Shown: positions 1-7,545 of the stretch, piece by piece
Layout: each line of letters opens with the position of its first letter
Numbering within the stretch: position 1 is the first letter of the stretch
NCBI GenBank assembly: GCA_029261675.1
Contig: JAJDBA010000253.1
Coordinates: forward strand, 1 to 22,244
Source of the DNA: Nitrospinaceae bacterium
GTDB taxonomy: Bacteria > Nitrospinota > Nitrospinia > Nitrospinales > VA-1
Direction of reading: 5' to 3'
Length of the DNA: 22,244 bases
The notes under the pieces: generated by a model
Database searches by the model: none
Told to the model about the DNA's origin: nothing
Seen by the model: the letters and a program-made list of their open reading frames with translations, nothing else
Translations under genes and position numbers: made by a program

Positions 1-59
1 TTAATGGGTTTGTGTACCGTAAAAATTGGCTAGAAAATTTGTTAGTTTCCTCCTCTATG

Positions 60-300
60 GGGGGCTACCGTAACTAGCCGCAGAAAACGTTAGAATCAGA
101 AATTTTTTTTGAGCTTATACAAATTTATTAATCCAAAATTAAATTCCGGAATTAAGGCTTTAGCCTTTTATTCCCCTCCATAGCGTAGAATAACATTATT
201 GGTGTAACGATACCAACTCTACTAGATGAAATTCGATAAATAAAAACTGAGCAGCTTGTTTGCTCTAGTGAGAATTATCCTCGAAGTGGATAATAAAAAT
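60..300. repeat. Composite palindromic repeat, left-edge copy
   Basis: A short inverted repeat GGCTA/TAGCC with a 7-base loop lies near 66-83. The end of the stretch (about 242-299) contains GCAGCTTG and then GTGAGAATTATCCTCGAAG. The same pieces occur in the same order and orientation at about 21409-21563, downstream of the megasynthase, where the stem is longer (CTGGGCTA/TAGCCCAG). The two copies therefore flank the biosynthetic genes as direct repeats. In this copy the middle is occupied by the separate repeat at 121-213. No coding potential is seen. A dispersed REP-like intergenic element is the simplest reading; its function is unknown. Confidence 0.55.
121..213 (+). repeat. Dispersed 93-bp repeat, copy A
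   Basis: This stretch matches 4848-4942 at roughly 85% by eye with one small gap. It includes a shared AAATTAAATTCCGGAAT core and a shared ACATTATTGGTGTAA end. It contains a small hairpin, AAGGC-TTTA-GCCTT, followed by TTATTCCCC. In the other copy the stem is AAGAC-TTTA-GTCTT, so one base pair has changed on both sides. This copy has no gene after it, while the second copy runs into the start of the chorismate lyase gene. Confidence 0.7.
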
Positions 301-512
301 GCTTCGTTGTTCTGTGTAAAAGAAAAAGTGTAAACTACTTTTATTCCTTCAATGAAGGGTGACAAAAAAACAGTAACTTTCCGATTAGTTTACCAGGAAA
401 TTTAAAGAAGATACAATTCGGATTCCATTTTTTGAGAAATAAAGAAGATAGCAACGTAAATTAATGAATGAATATATGAACTATAGGTTACAATCAAAAA
501 GTATCTATTTTT

Positions 513-569
513 AATTTCTCCAAAAATGGAATCCAATTATACTAATCGTATTCCATTTTTGGAGAAATT
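513..569. repeat. Perfect 20-bp stem palindrome
   Basis: Arms 513-532 and 550-569 are exact reverse complements, starting AATTTCTCCAAAAATGG on the left, with a 17-base loop. There is no T-run at its foot, so an intrinsic terminator is unlikely. It is part of the repeat family described for the surrounding block. Confidence 0.85.
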
Positions 570-613
570 GAGAAGATAGAATGTAAATTAATGAACACAT
601 TACTAAATGTCAC

Positions 614-659
614 TAGCAAAATAAATTTCGCACTCCGAAATGCAAAATTTATTTTGCTA
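614..659. repeat. AT-rich 15-bp stem palindrome with a remote copy
   Basis: Arms TAGCAAAATAAATTT (614-628) and its exact complement (645-659) enclose a 16-base loop. The right arm with its left neighbour, TGCAAAATTTATTTTGCT, recurs exactly at about 4640-4657 in the spacer after the decarboxylase gene. There the preceding CGGAGTG also matches the complement of the left arm and loop. Confidence 0.8.
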
Positions 660-959
660 TACTGGGGAAACTTTATTTTTTCTAAAATAAACAATCTTCC
701 TATTTTGCCCTAAAAGGGCCTAACATACCAGCCCAGGGCAACGCCCTGGGTTTTGGTCACCTCACAATCTCAAGCCCTGTAAGGGCGTAACATGCTGTTT
801 TTATTAGCTTCAGCAATTCTATGTTACGCCCTTACAGGGCTTGAGGTTGTGGGGTTACTTTAAAACCCAGGGCGTTGCCCTGGGCTGGTATGTTAAGCCC
901 TTTCAGGGCAATATAGGAAGATTGTTTATTTTGAAAAAAATAAAGTTTCACTAGTATAG
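657..959. repeat. 303-bp imperfect palindrome made of REP-like units
   Basis: The left half (657-792) and right half (821-959) are imperfect reverse complements over nearly their full length, around a central loop at about 793-820. Recognisable paired units are CTATACT near the ends, AAACTTTATTTTTT, CAATCTTCCTAT, CCAGCCCAGGGCAACGCCC, and AGCCCTGTAAGGGCGTAACA. Several units are themselves palindromic (CCCAGGGC..GCCCTGGG, CCCTGTAAGGG). It would fold into one long hairpin or cruciform. Related arrays of GCCCTGTAAGGGC and CCCAGGGCGTTGCCCTGGG are familiar to me as intergenic repeats in some repeat-rich bacteria, but I cannot check the match here. Confidence 0.8.
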
Positions 960-1258
960 TAATATTCAACAAGTACACATTTTCTCATTTCTCAAAAAAT
1001 GGAATCCGATTAGTATAGTATACTCAGGTTTCCTAAGTTTGAAAGTTCTTACTGTTTTTTAAATTACAATGAAAGTATGTGGCTGGTCTCATATTATCAA
1101 ATTTGAATTTTTATGGATTTTTACTGAACTTAATGAATTGGGTATTCTTTAGCACTCTTTAGGTTAATGGTTAGTATAAAAAGTTTTTCATTACTATGAA
1201 TAAATAAAAGGGACGGGATGTTAATAAGGGGTTGGAGGTGAATGTGTTTAGTCGTATA

Positions 1259-1482
1259 CTAAGGTAGTGAAAATCCAGTATATTTCTTCTACTTTGTAAA
1301 AATAACTAAGCCTGTTTTTATTCCTTTTTGCGAAAGAGGAAATAAGGTAAGCGTTAATAACACACCCCTCGTTCCCCTCTTATTAGAGAAGAACGAGGGG
1401 TGTGTTATTAACGCTTAGGTTTTCAGTGGAACAAAAATGGTATCACTTTTTATGTTTATTATTCTTGGATTTTCACCACCCC
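1259..1482. mobile_element. Putative MITE-like palindromic element
   Basis: Terminal inverted repeats lie at 1263-1277 (GGTAGTGAAAATCCA) and 1466-1480 (complement GGTGGTGAAAATCCA; 14 of 15 bases match). The nine bases AGTCGTATA occur just outside on both sides (1250-1258 and 1483-1491), which is compatible with a target-site duplication. The centre is the 27-bp perfect hairpin at 1348-1417. There is no coding capacity, so any transposition would need a transposase in trans. The right terminal 53 bp (1428-1480) reappears inverted at 21207-21259. The element identity is inferred from structure only. Confidence 0.45.
1348..1417. repeat. 27-bp perfect-stem hairpin
   Basis: Arms 1348-1374 and 1391-1417 are exact reverse complements (left arm begins TAAGCGTTAATAACACACCC) with a 16-base loop that can itself pair weakly (CTCT/AGAG). 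No T-tract follows. It is the most stable small hairpin in the window and forms the core of the MITE-like element. Confidence 0.9.
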
Positions 1483-1491
1483 AGTCGTATA

Positions 1492-2341
1492 GTACTATTA
1501 AAACAAATCATGCCAAATTTTTGGGGAATTTTATGCTCATGATCCGTTCGTAAATTTCATTTTTTAGATTTGATAACACTCCATTTAAACACAGTAAGTT
1601 TCAATAAACTACATTATTTTTGTTTTGGTATGTTTCTTGCTTATTGCAGTACTTTTTGTATGCAAAAATATGAAATAATGTTAGCCTTAGAAGTGTATTA
1701 ATGATGTGTACTAGCATGTGAGATATGGAAATAATGTAATGTGAAATAAATAAACACATACTAGTAAGATAAAGCACTTGACAAATAACATTAAACAATT
1801 AAAATGGTTTTTTTTATTAAGGAGTTTACGATTTGCCATAGAATGATAATGAAATGGAAATGGCTAATACACTAAGCGATAAAGCTTTTCAGGAGCATAT
1901 TGTGTAAAACTTAGTATGGTGACATAATGTATATTAACTCAGCTCAAAGTGATTATTGTAATCTTACAAAAAATATTATACCTGTTATCGGTAGTTAAAG
2001 GGTTGCAGTTTATGGTGTTGGTCTTTATGGGTAGGTTTTTGAGACTTTATGTTGAAAGTGGTATTTGATTGTACTATTATTTTTGAAATTGTGAAGTTGT
2101 GTTTTAGGATAGGATATCACTAACACGCTAAATATAGTAGAGTTACCCCAAAAGGGATATTTGTTACAAAATGGGACAATTCTGTTGTCATTCACTATAT
2201 ATCAAAGAGTTATAAACTGTTTATGATTATGTGTTGCCCCAAATAAGGACAATCGACAGTTGGTAATCAGTTTTTTTCTGATGTCAAAACCACTTGACAG
2301 GAAAAAAGCTAACGGCGAAGGCTCATGACTAGGGCATATTT
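1492..2341. other. AT-rich gene-free stretch
   Basis: About 850 bp with no ORF that I believe. Short open stretches on both strands lack ribosome binding sites and have low-complexity, AT-driven composition. I see no tRNA, rRNA fold or CRISPR spacing. Scattered stop codons interrupt every readable frame, so if a gene once lay here it has decayed beyond recognition. Confidence 0.6.
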
Positions 2342-2363
2342 AACAATTTTAACCAAAATTGTT
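2342..2363. promoter_or_regulatory. AT-rich palindrome upstream of the decarboxylase gene
   Basis: AACAATTTT-AACC-AAAATTGTT is a perfect 9-bp inverted repeat ending about 100 bp before the decarboxylase start. About 50 bp further on is TATACT (2411-2416), which could be a -10 box, although no good -35 box lies 17 bp before it. The position suits a repressor or activator site, but the AT-rich background makes chance pairing plausible. Confidence 0.3.
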
Positions 2364-2466
2364 TACAGAAATAGAGATCTAAAAGAAAGTTATATGTTAA
2401 TAATATATCGTATACTTTAATACGTTCAATATAAATTTTAAATTTTACGAAAGGGTGGTAATTACT

Positions 2467-4311
2467 ATGGCAAAATCTAAAAAAAATGAGAATTTTACAT
2501 TTGGTCCCTTGCAGTTGCCGTGGGAGCAACAAGTTCCTTATGGTGCTGAGGCTACAAAACCGGATGATGATCCCAATGAAATATACGTAACTGTGCCGCC
2601 GGAAGGTACGGGAGGTAAATTCCCCGCAATTGACTATAAATTATTTGAAATTCCTCCAAATGGAATGACTGAAGAGCGACGGGTAGAAGCGCTTAAACAA
2701 CTCAAGAATGTTATAGATACACAGCACTCTCATTTTATGGGATTTCAAGCTAATCAGGATGAACGATATTCAGATTTTGCATGGTTACTGAATATGCATG
2801 TTAATAATATCGGCGATCCGTTTACTGGAGGTCTTTTTACCCTGAATAGCAAGTTTTGTGAAAGGGCAGTCCTGGATTATTTTGCCTCCATGTGGAACAT
2901 TGAATGGCCACATATTGAGGATAAAAAGCATCCATCCAACCGATACTGGGGATATGTTCTCTCAATGGGATTTACTGAAGGAAACATTTACGGTCTTTAT
3001 AACGCTCGTGACTATCTAAAGGGACGTATGTTAATACAGAAGAAAAACGATCCTAGAAAGAATTTTGACAGATTTGCTCGTGGAAAGGAAACTCCGCTGG
3101 AAGATACTGTTTGTTTGTGCTCATGTGAAGAAGATAAAGATAAAAACCCTATACTTTTCTTTTCAGAAGATGCGCACTATTCCATAGTCAAAGGTGCACG
3201 TGTGTTGGGAATAAATACTTTTCACGAAGAGGGGGAGAAGCATTACCCTGGTGATTGTCCGATTACTCAACACCTTGATGGAAATTCCAAAGGGAAATGG
3301 CCGGAGGGCGTCCCATCGCATGCTTTTGACAGCAATAACCCTAAATCAGGGCAAGTTAATGTGGAAATGTTAAAGAAACTTGTTAAATTTTTTGTTGAAG
3401 AAGGTTATCCTGTAATTATCGTTTTGAATGTGGGGTCAACGTGGAAAGGTGCTTATGATGATGTGCCTGGCGTTAATAAGATGCTTAAAGAACTTGGTGA
3501 GGAAAATCCAGGATTATGGGAACATGAATTTAATTATAAGGACGACGAAGGAAAGTCGTTTACTGACGTACGAAGACGTTTCTGGGTGCATGTGGACGGA
3601 GCCCTTGGCGCTGCTTATCTGCCTTTTCTTGAGATGGCCTATAACCAGAAAAAAATCGAAGATGAGCCTCCTAAATTTGATTTCCGAAACGAAGTTGTTA
3701 TGAGTATCGGTTGCTCTCTGCACAAATGGTTCGGTTTTCCCGTCCCTTCAGGAATATTCATGACACGCACCAAATATCAGCTTAAGCCACCAGCCAAAGT
3801 TGGTTATATTGGTTCACCGGATACTACCCTAGGCGGTTCGCGGTCAGGACTTTCACCCATTCTCGCTTGGGATTACTTTGCACGCATGAGTTATACGGAC
3901 AATATGATGAAGGCCCTTAAATGTGAAAATGTTTCCAAATATTTTTTGGAAAAAATAATAGAGTTGGAAAAGGAACTTCAGGAGAAAGCCCCTAAAATAG
4001 ACCTTTGGATAGCGCGTTCAAAAATGGCGTTAACAGTAAGGTTCAGAATGGTTAATCCGGAAATTACATATAAATACTCCATTGATAACGAACGTATGTT
4101 TGTGCCTATAGATAAGGAGAAGCTTATTTACCAGGAACGTTCATTTTCACATGTTTATTTTATGCATTCAATGGGCCACACAAAGGCAGACGAGCTTATT
4201 AAAGATATACGTGATGCTTGTGAGGGTGATTGGAATAAAGCTTTCCCCACTAGAGACGGAGACGATGAAAATCCTGGAAAGATCGAAACAATACCTGTTT
4301 CCAAAAATTAA
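2467..4311 (+). CDS. Group II PLP-dependent amino acid decarboxylase
   Basis: Predicted soluble enzyme of 614 residues that would decarboxylate an L-amino acid to an amine using pyridoxal phosphate. The fold signature runs in the expected order. RYWGYVLSMGFTEGNIYGLY is the small-molecule and phosphate region. DAHYSIVKGAR has the ring-stacking H237. WVHVDGALGAAYLPF has D377, which pairs with the pyridine nitrogen. SLHKWFGFPVPSG has the Schiff-base K420. The TEGNIYGLYNARDYL stretch and the motif wording resemble histidine decarboxylases more than tyrosine or glutamate decarboxylases, but the protein has roughly 100 extra N-terminal residues and about 230 more than the short bacterial histidine enzymes. 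The substrate is therefore left open. I chose ATG 2467, with AAAGGGTGG about 6-14 bases before it, over an in-frame GTG at 2455 that falls inside that ribosome binding site. No signal peptide or membrane segment is seen. The gene is separated by 640 bp from the biosynthetic operon on the same strand, so it probably has its own promoter. A role as amine supplier to the pathway is inference. Confidence 0.85.
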   Translation: MAKSKKNENFTFGPLQLPWEQQVPYGAEATKPDDDPNEIYVTVPPEGTGGKFPAIDYKLFEIPPNGMTEERRVEALKQLKNVIDTQHSHFMGFQANQDERYSDFAWLLNMHVNNIGDPFTGGLFTLNSKFCERAVLDYFASMWNIEWPHIEDKKHPSNRYWGYVLSMGFTEGNIYGLYNARDYLKGRMLIQKKNDPRKNFDRFARGKETPLEDTVCLCSCEEDKDKNPILFFSEDAHYSIVKGARVLGINTFHEEGEKHYPGDCPITQHLDGNSKGKWPEGVPSHAFDSNNPKSGQVNVEMLKKLVKFFVEEGYPVIIVLNVGSTWKGAYDDVPGVNKMLKELGEENPGLWEHEFNYKDDEGKSFTDVRRRFWVHVDGALGAAYLPFLEMAYNQKKIEDEPPKFDFRNEVVMSIGCSLHKWFGFPVPSGIFMTRTKYQLKPPAKVGYIGSPDTTLGGSRSGLSPILAWDYFARMSYTDNMMKALKCENVSKYFLEKIIELEKELQEKAPKIDLWIARSKMALTVRFRMVNPEITYKYSIDNERMFVPIDKEKLIYQERSFSHVYFMHSMGHTKADELIKDIRDACEGDWNKAFPTRDGDDENPGKIETIPVSKN

Positions 4312-4497
4312 AAGTAGTATTTTTTAAAATAGTGGTGATCTATAATTTTGCATTTGATGTTGTTCAGGGAGATAATGATGGTTTGATAATTGGTAAATTA
4401 TTTAAAATCTAACTGAATTTCTTTAAACATCGTAATAAATTGTATTTAAGTATAATCATTTTTATTTTTTTATCATGGTTTGATGTATGGTATCACT

Positions 4498-4522
4498 GTT
4501 AACCAACTTTATGTTGGTTAAC
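4498..4522. terminator. Possible factor-dependent or weak terminator hairpin
   Basis: GTTAACCAAC-TTTAT-GTTGGTTAAC is a perfect 10-bp stem with a 5-base loop, 187 bp after the decarboxylase stop. The sequence after it (GGACGAAGGCGG) has no T-run, so it is not a classical intrinsic terminator. It may instead be a protein-binding palindrome. Confidence 0.3.
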
Positions 4523-4636
4523 GGACGAAGGCGGTAATTTAAATAGTAAAGGCATTTCCATTTTAAGTCTTATGCTGGTAATGACTTATGCCAAAATGGC
4601 ATGTATTGTGTATGTGTACTAATTGGTTAAAAGTCC

Positions 4637-4657
4637 GGAGTGCAAAATTTATTTTGC
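4637..4657. repeat. Second copy of the AT-rich 614-659 motif
   Basis: CGGAGTGCAAAATTTATTTTGCT here is the complement of the left arm and loop at about 614-637 with one difference. Its last 18 bases match 641-658 directly. The full palindrome is not present in this copy. Confidence 0.65.
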
Positions 4658-4847
4658 TTTTTGCTCGTTCAGAGCAAAAACTAGAGATGATTTAATAAGG
4701 TTTTTATTTTTACTGTTTTAGTTTTTTTTCGTCCTAATAAACGTTTTGAATGCGTATCGTGTAAATGTGTTGTTTTATAGTTAAATGTGATTTTGCTGTC
4801 GCTCTGAAACGTTTATAAGCAGCCTGCAAGACTGCTCCCGCAGTAAC

Positions 4848-4942
4848 AAATTTAGTAACCTAAAATTAAATTCCGGAATATTAAGACTTTAGTCTTTTAT
4901 TCCCCGAAATGGCATAGAATTACATTATTGGTGTAATGATAG
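4848..4942 (+). repeat. Dispersed 95-bp repeat, copy B, at the operon start
   Basis: Partner of 121-213. It holds AAGAC-TTTA-GTCTT followed by TTATTCCCC, a hairpin whose stem pair differs from copy A by a compensating double change. The repeat ends at ATGATAGG, so its last bases overlap the AGGAG ribosome binding site of the chorismate lyase gene. Transcripts of the operon probably start in or before it. Confidence 0.7.
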
Positions 4943-4953
4943 GAGAATCTAAA

Positions 4954-5472
4954 ATGACGCACATTCCAATGCCCAATGAGGAAACTCTTGGTTTATTTCA
5001 AAGAGTTTTATTACAAACAAACGGTACAATCACGAATCTGATTACTCTTTATACAGGTGAAGAGATCAAGGTAAAAAAAATAAATCAAAATATAATCCTT
5101 GAAGGAATTCCCAAGGAATTAAATTGCCCGGCAAAAACACCTGTGATTTTTAGGGAAATATTGTTAGCAGGGGAGACAAATAATTACTTATATGCAAAAT
5201 CATATTTTGTGTTTGAACGTCTTCCTCGTTCGATTCAATATAAATTATTAGAAACTGATCAACCCATTGGAGTCATATGGAACGAGGAAAAACTGGAATT
5301 ATACAAGGGGATTATAAAACAAGAAGCAGAGTTGATTGAAAAAATATCGACTTATTTTGGAGAATCCCCTGAAACAATAATTTTATCCAGGACGTTTTTA
5401 ATTTACCATAACGGAATGACTCTTGGTCTTATTACAGAAAAATTTCCAATTACCTATTTTATAGATAAATAA
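4954..5472 (+). CDS. Chorismate pyruvate-lyase-like protein (UbiC-like, DUF98 type)
   Basis: Small soluble protein of 172 residues. The family splits chorismate into 4-hydroxybenzoate and pyruvate. Diagnostic parts are PVIFREILLAG with R67 (the UbiC-type substrate arginine region), NNYLYAKSYFVFERLPRSI, and QPIGVIWNEEKLELYKGI, which carries the IG and acidic positions of the fold. Length matches bacterial members such as mycobacterial Rv2949c. I chose ATG 4954 because AGGAG at 4941-4945 is spaced correctly for it; an in-frame ATG at 4936 lies upstream of that site inside the repeat. The stop overlaps the next start as TAATG, which implies translational coupling to the megasynthase. The pairing with an acyl-AMP ligase domain repeats the Rv2949c-FadD22 arrangement and suggests dedicated starter supply, not ubiquinone synthesis. 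The catalytic assignment comes from motif memory, not from a search. Confidence 0.78.
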   Translation: MTHIPMPNEETLGLFQRVLLQTNGTITNLITLYTGEEIKVKKINQNIILEGIPKELNCPAKTPVIFREILLAGETNNYLYAKSYFVFERLPRSIQYKLLETDQPIGVIWNEEKLELYKGIIKQEAELIEKISTYFGESPETIILSRTFLIYHNGMTLGLITEKFPITYFIDK

Positions 5473-7545
5473 TGAAACTAAATAAAAAAAGAAAAATTTG
5501 TGGAGAAACAGTGAATGCATTTTGGCTTTCAATGATCTGTTCTTATAAAAAATTCCCTGATAAAGAAGTATTGAGGTTTCAGAGAAATAACAGCTCTTTT
5601 GTGTCATATACGGCGAAAGAGCTTTATCAAAAAGTGGATGACTTAGAAAAAATTCTTCAGGAAAATATAAAATCACAGGAAACTGTTCTTATCCTTTGTG
5701 ATCAGGGAGACGATTATATTTTTAGTTTACTAGCCTGTTTTTGTTTGAATATTGTCGCTGTGCCGCTTCCGATTACTGACACTTCTCAAGAAGATGAAAT
5801 CATAAATAAGACACTGCCTATTCTTGCAGATTCCAAAGCAAAATACATTCTCACAAATAGAGTTTTTAAAGAAATCTTTGAGAAACAAATAGTAAAGGCC
5901 ACCGCTTTACAGGGGAACACTGAGATGGCTGGAATGCAGGATATTGTTTTATTGGATATTTATGATATCAATGAGTTATCAGCAAAATTTCCTCGTAGAC
6001 TAAAAATACGAAATCAAGCGCCAGAGGATCTGGCTATTCTACTTTATACATCGGGTTCAACTTCTCAGCCTAAAGGGGTTATGCTTTCTCATCAAAATTT
6101 ATTCTCTCAAGCTTCAACAGGGGCAAGACAATGGGGTATCACGCAAGAAAGCCGAATTGTTTCTTGGATGCCTCATTTTCATAATTTTGGTTTACATTTT
6201 AATTTCCTAACCTCAATTTTACGAGGGGCTTCCAGTTTTATTCTTCAACCGAATAATTTTATTAAAAACCCTGAAGAGTGGTTTAGCAATATTGATTTAT
6301 ATCAAGCATCTCATACTGCCGCTCCTAACTTTGCATTTGATTATTGCTACTCTAACATTGACCTTTCCATTGTAAAAAAAAATTCACTTACATCTCTCCA
6401 GACAATTGTTTGTGGAGGAGAACCAATTCGAAAGGAGACTTATGAAAATTTCACAAGGAAGTTTAAGGAGATAGGGCTCAATAAAAACGCATTCACTCCT
6501 CATTATGGTTTATCTGAAATAGGGTCTGTTACCACAAAAAAACTAGGAGAAGTACCAGTATTTCTTTCATTAGATATCACTGGAGTAGAACAAGGTAAAG
6601 TTAAACATTTGGATCAGGAGGAAAAGTGTAAATCTGTGGTAAGTTGTGGTCAGATTGAAGATAGTATTAAAATTTTATGTATTCATCCTGAAACTTATGA
6701 AAATTGTTGTTCTAATGAAATAGGGGAAATTTGGGTAAAATCTATTTCTGTTGCAGTTGGATATTGGAACAAAGGGCAAGAATCAGATCTCAGTCATTCT
6801 GGAAATTCTATGAATAGAAAGCTAAAAAATTATTTTTGTACAGGTGATCTTGGGTTCATAGAGGATAATCAGCTTTACATTCTTGGTCGTGAAAAAGAAT
6901 TGATCATAGTACATGGCAAAAATCACCATCCTGTTGATATCGAATGGACTATTAAGAAACATCTACACGACCTACCCCTTCCCATTGTTGTTTTTTCATG
7001 TGAAATTGATCAGATCGAAAAAGTGATTGTAGTCCAAGAGATTGATTCTACATTGAAGGAGGAGAAATATGCGGAAATAACACGCGCGATGTTAACCACT
7101 GTTTCGGAATTCCATACCCTAGAACTCTCTGAAATTAATTTAGTGGGGCCAGGAAGCATTCCTAAAACCAGTAGTGGTAAAATCCAAAGAAAAGTTTGTA
7201 AACTTCTCTATAAGAAACAAGAACTATCCATTTTGTATCAATACAAATCTAGTAATTTCACATCCCTTAGAAGACAAACTCCAACAGAAGTTGGGGAACC
7301 CCAAATGGAGAGAAACAATGAAATAGAATCCATTTTAAAAGAAAAAGTTTTTATGGAACAACTCAAAATTGATATGAATACCATTGAGAATGCTTTAACA
7401 TTTGGGGAGCTGGGTTTAGATTCAATCCAATATGTACAGATTTCTAAAAAAATAGAAGATGTTTTTAATCTCTTATTTTCACCTGCGATGTTGTTTAAAC
7501 ATTCTAGCTTCGCACAACTAGCAAACTATATAGATATACAAATCA
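5472..7545 (+). other. Loading module: acyl-AMP ligase plus ACP
   Basis: The ligase reads as the FAAL branch: YTSGSTSQPKG (192-202), WMPHFHNFGLH in place of the usual WLPxxHDMGL, HYGLSE, GEIWVKSISVAVGYWN, YFCTGDLGF, LGREKELIIVHGKNHHPVDIE, and a C-terminal SGKIQRK with K570. It should activate a carboxylic acid as its AMP ester and pass it to the ACP (LGLDS, S651). With a chorismate lyase encoded just upstream, 4-hydroxybenzoate is the likeliest substrate. A fatty acid is the alternative, since most FAALs use one. Confidence 0.82.

Larger units (their letters stand above)
363..1062. repeat. Inverted-repeat-bounded noncoding block
   Basis: A motif starting GGATTCCATTTTTTGAG occurs four times: forward at 418-440 and 550-569, and reversed at 513-532 and 987-1009. 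The outermost pair (418-440 and 987-1009) is a perfect 23-bp inverted repeat. Outside it, 363-381 and 1041-1061 form a further imperfect inverted pair (AAAAAACAGTAA and its complement). The two forward copies are each followed by a GAAGATAG and GTAAATTAATGAA tail, so about 50 bp is also directly repeated (421-475 and 551-600). No ORF is credible inside. It could be a nonautonomous mobile element or nested insertions of small palindromes. Confidence 0.6.
4312..4953. other. Spacer between decarboxylase and biosynthetic operon
   Basis: No gene is seen. It contains a perfect 10-bp hairpin at 4498-4522, a small ATGCC/GGCAT palindrome near 4588-4602, a copy of the AT-rich 614-659 motif at 4637-4657, and repeat copy B at 4848-4942. 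The promoter for the operon must lie here or within copy B, but I cannot pick convincing -35 and -10 boxes. Confidence 0.6.

Noticed and set aside
363..1062. CRISPR array
   Set aside because: Repeats alternate in orientation and have irregular spacing, with no uniform spacers.
1601..1798. 65-residue minus-strand ORF rich in Ile, Leu and His
   Set aside because: No ribosome binding site, AT-driven composition, no recognisable motif and no operon partner; probably chance in AT-rich DNA.
2293..2298. TTGACA as a -35 box for the decarboxylase
   Set aside because: No plausible -10 box lies 16-18 bp downstream (the sequence there is GC-rich for this region).
2455..2466. GTG start for the decarboxylase
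   Set aside because: It falls inside the AAAGGGTGG ribosome binding site that serves ATG 2467, and would add only four residues.
2329..2532. 67-residue minus-strand ORF over the decarboxylase start
   Set aside because: Overlaps the well-supported decarboxylase gene and its leader, with no motif.
3428..3723. Overlapping ORFs in other frames inside the decarboxylase
   Set aside because: Shadows of a gene with clear catalytic motifs.
4936..4953. Upstream ATG start for the chorismate lyase
   Set aside because: AGGAG lies just after it and is spaced for ATG 4954; the six extra residues come from the repeat.
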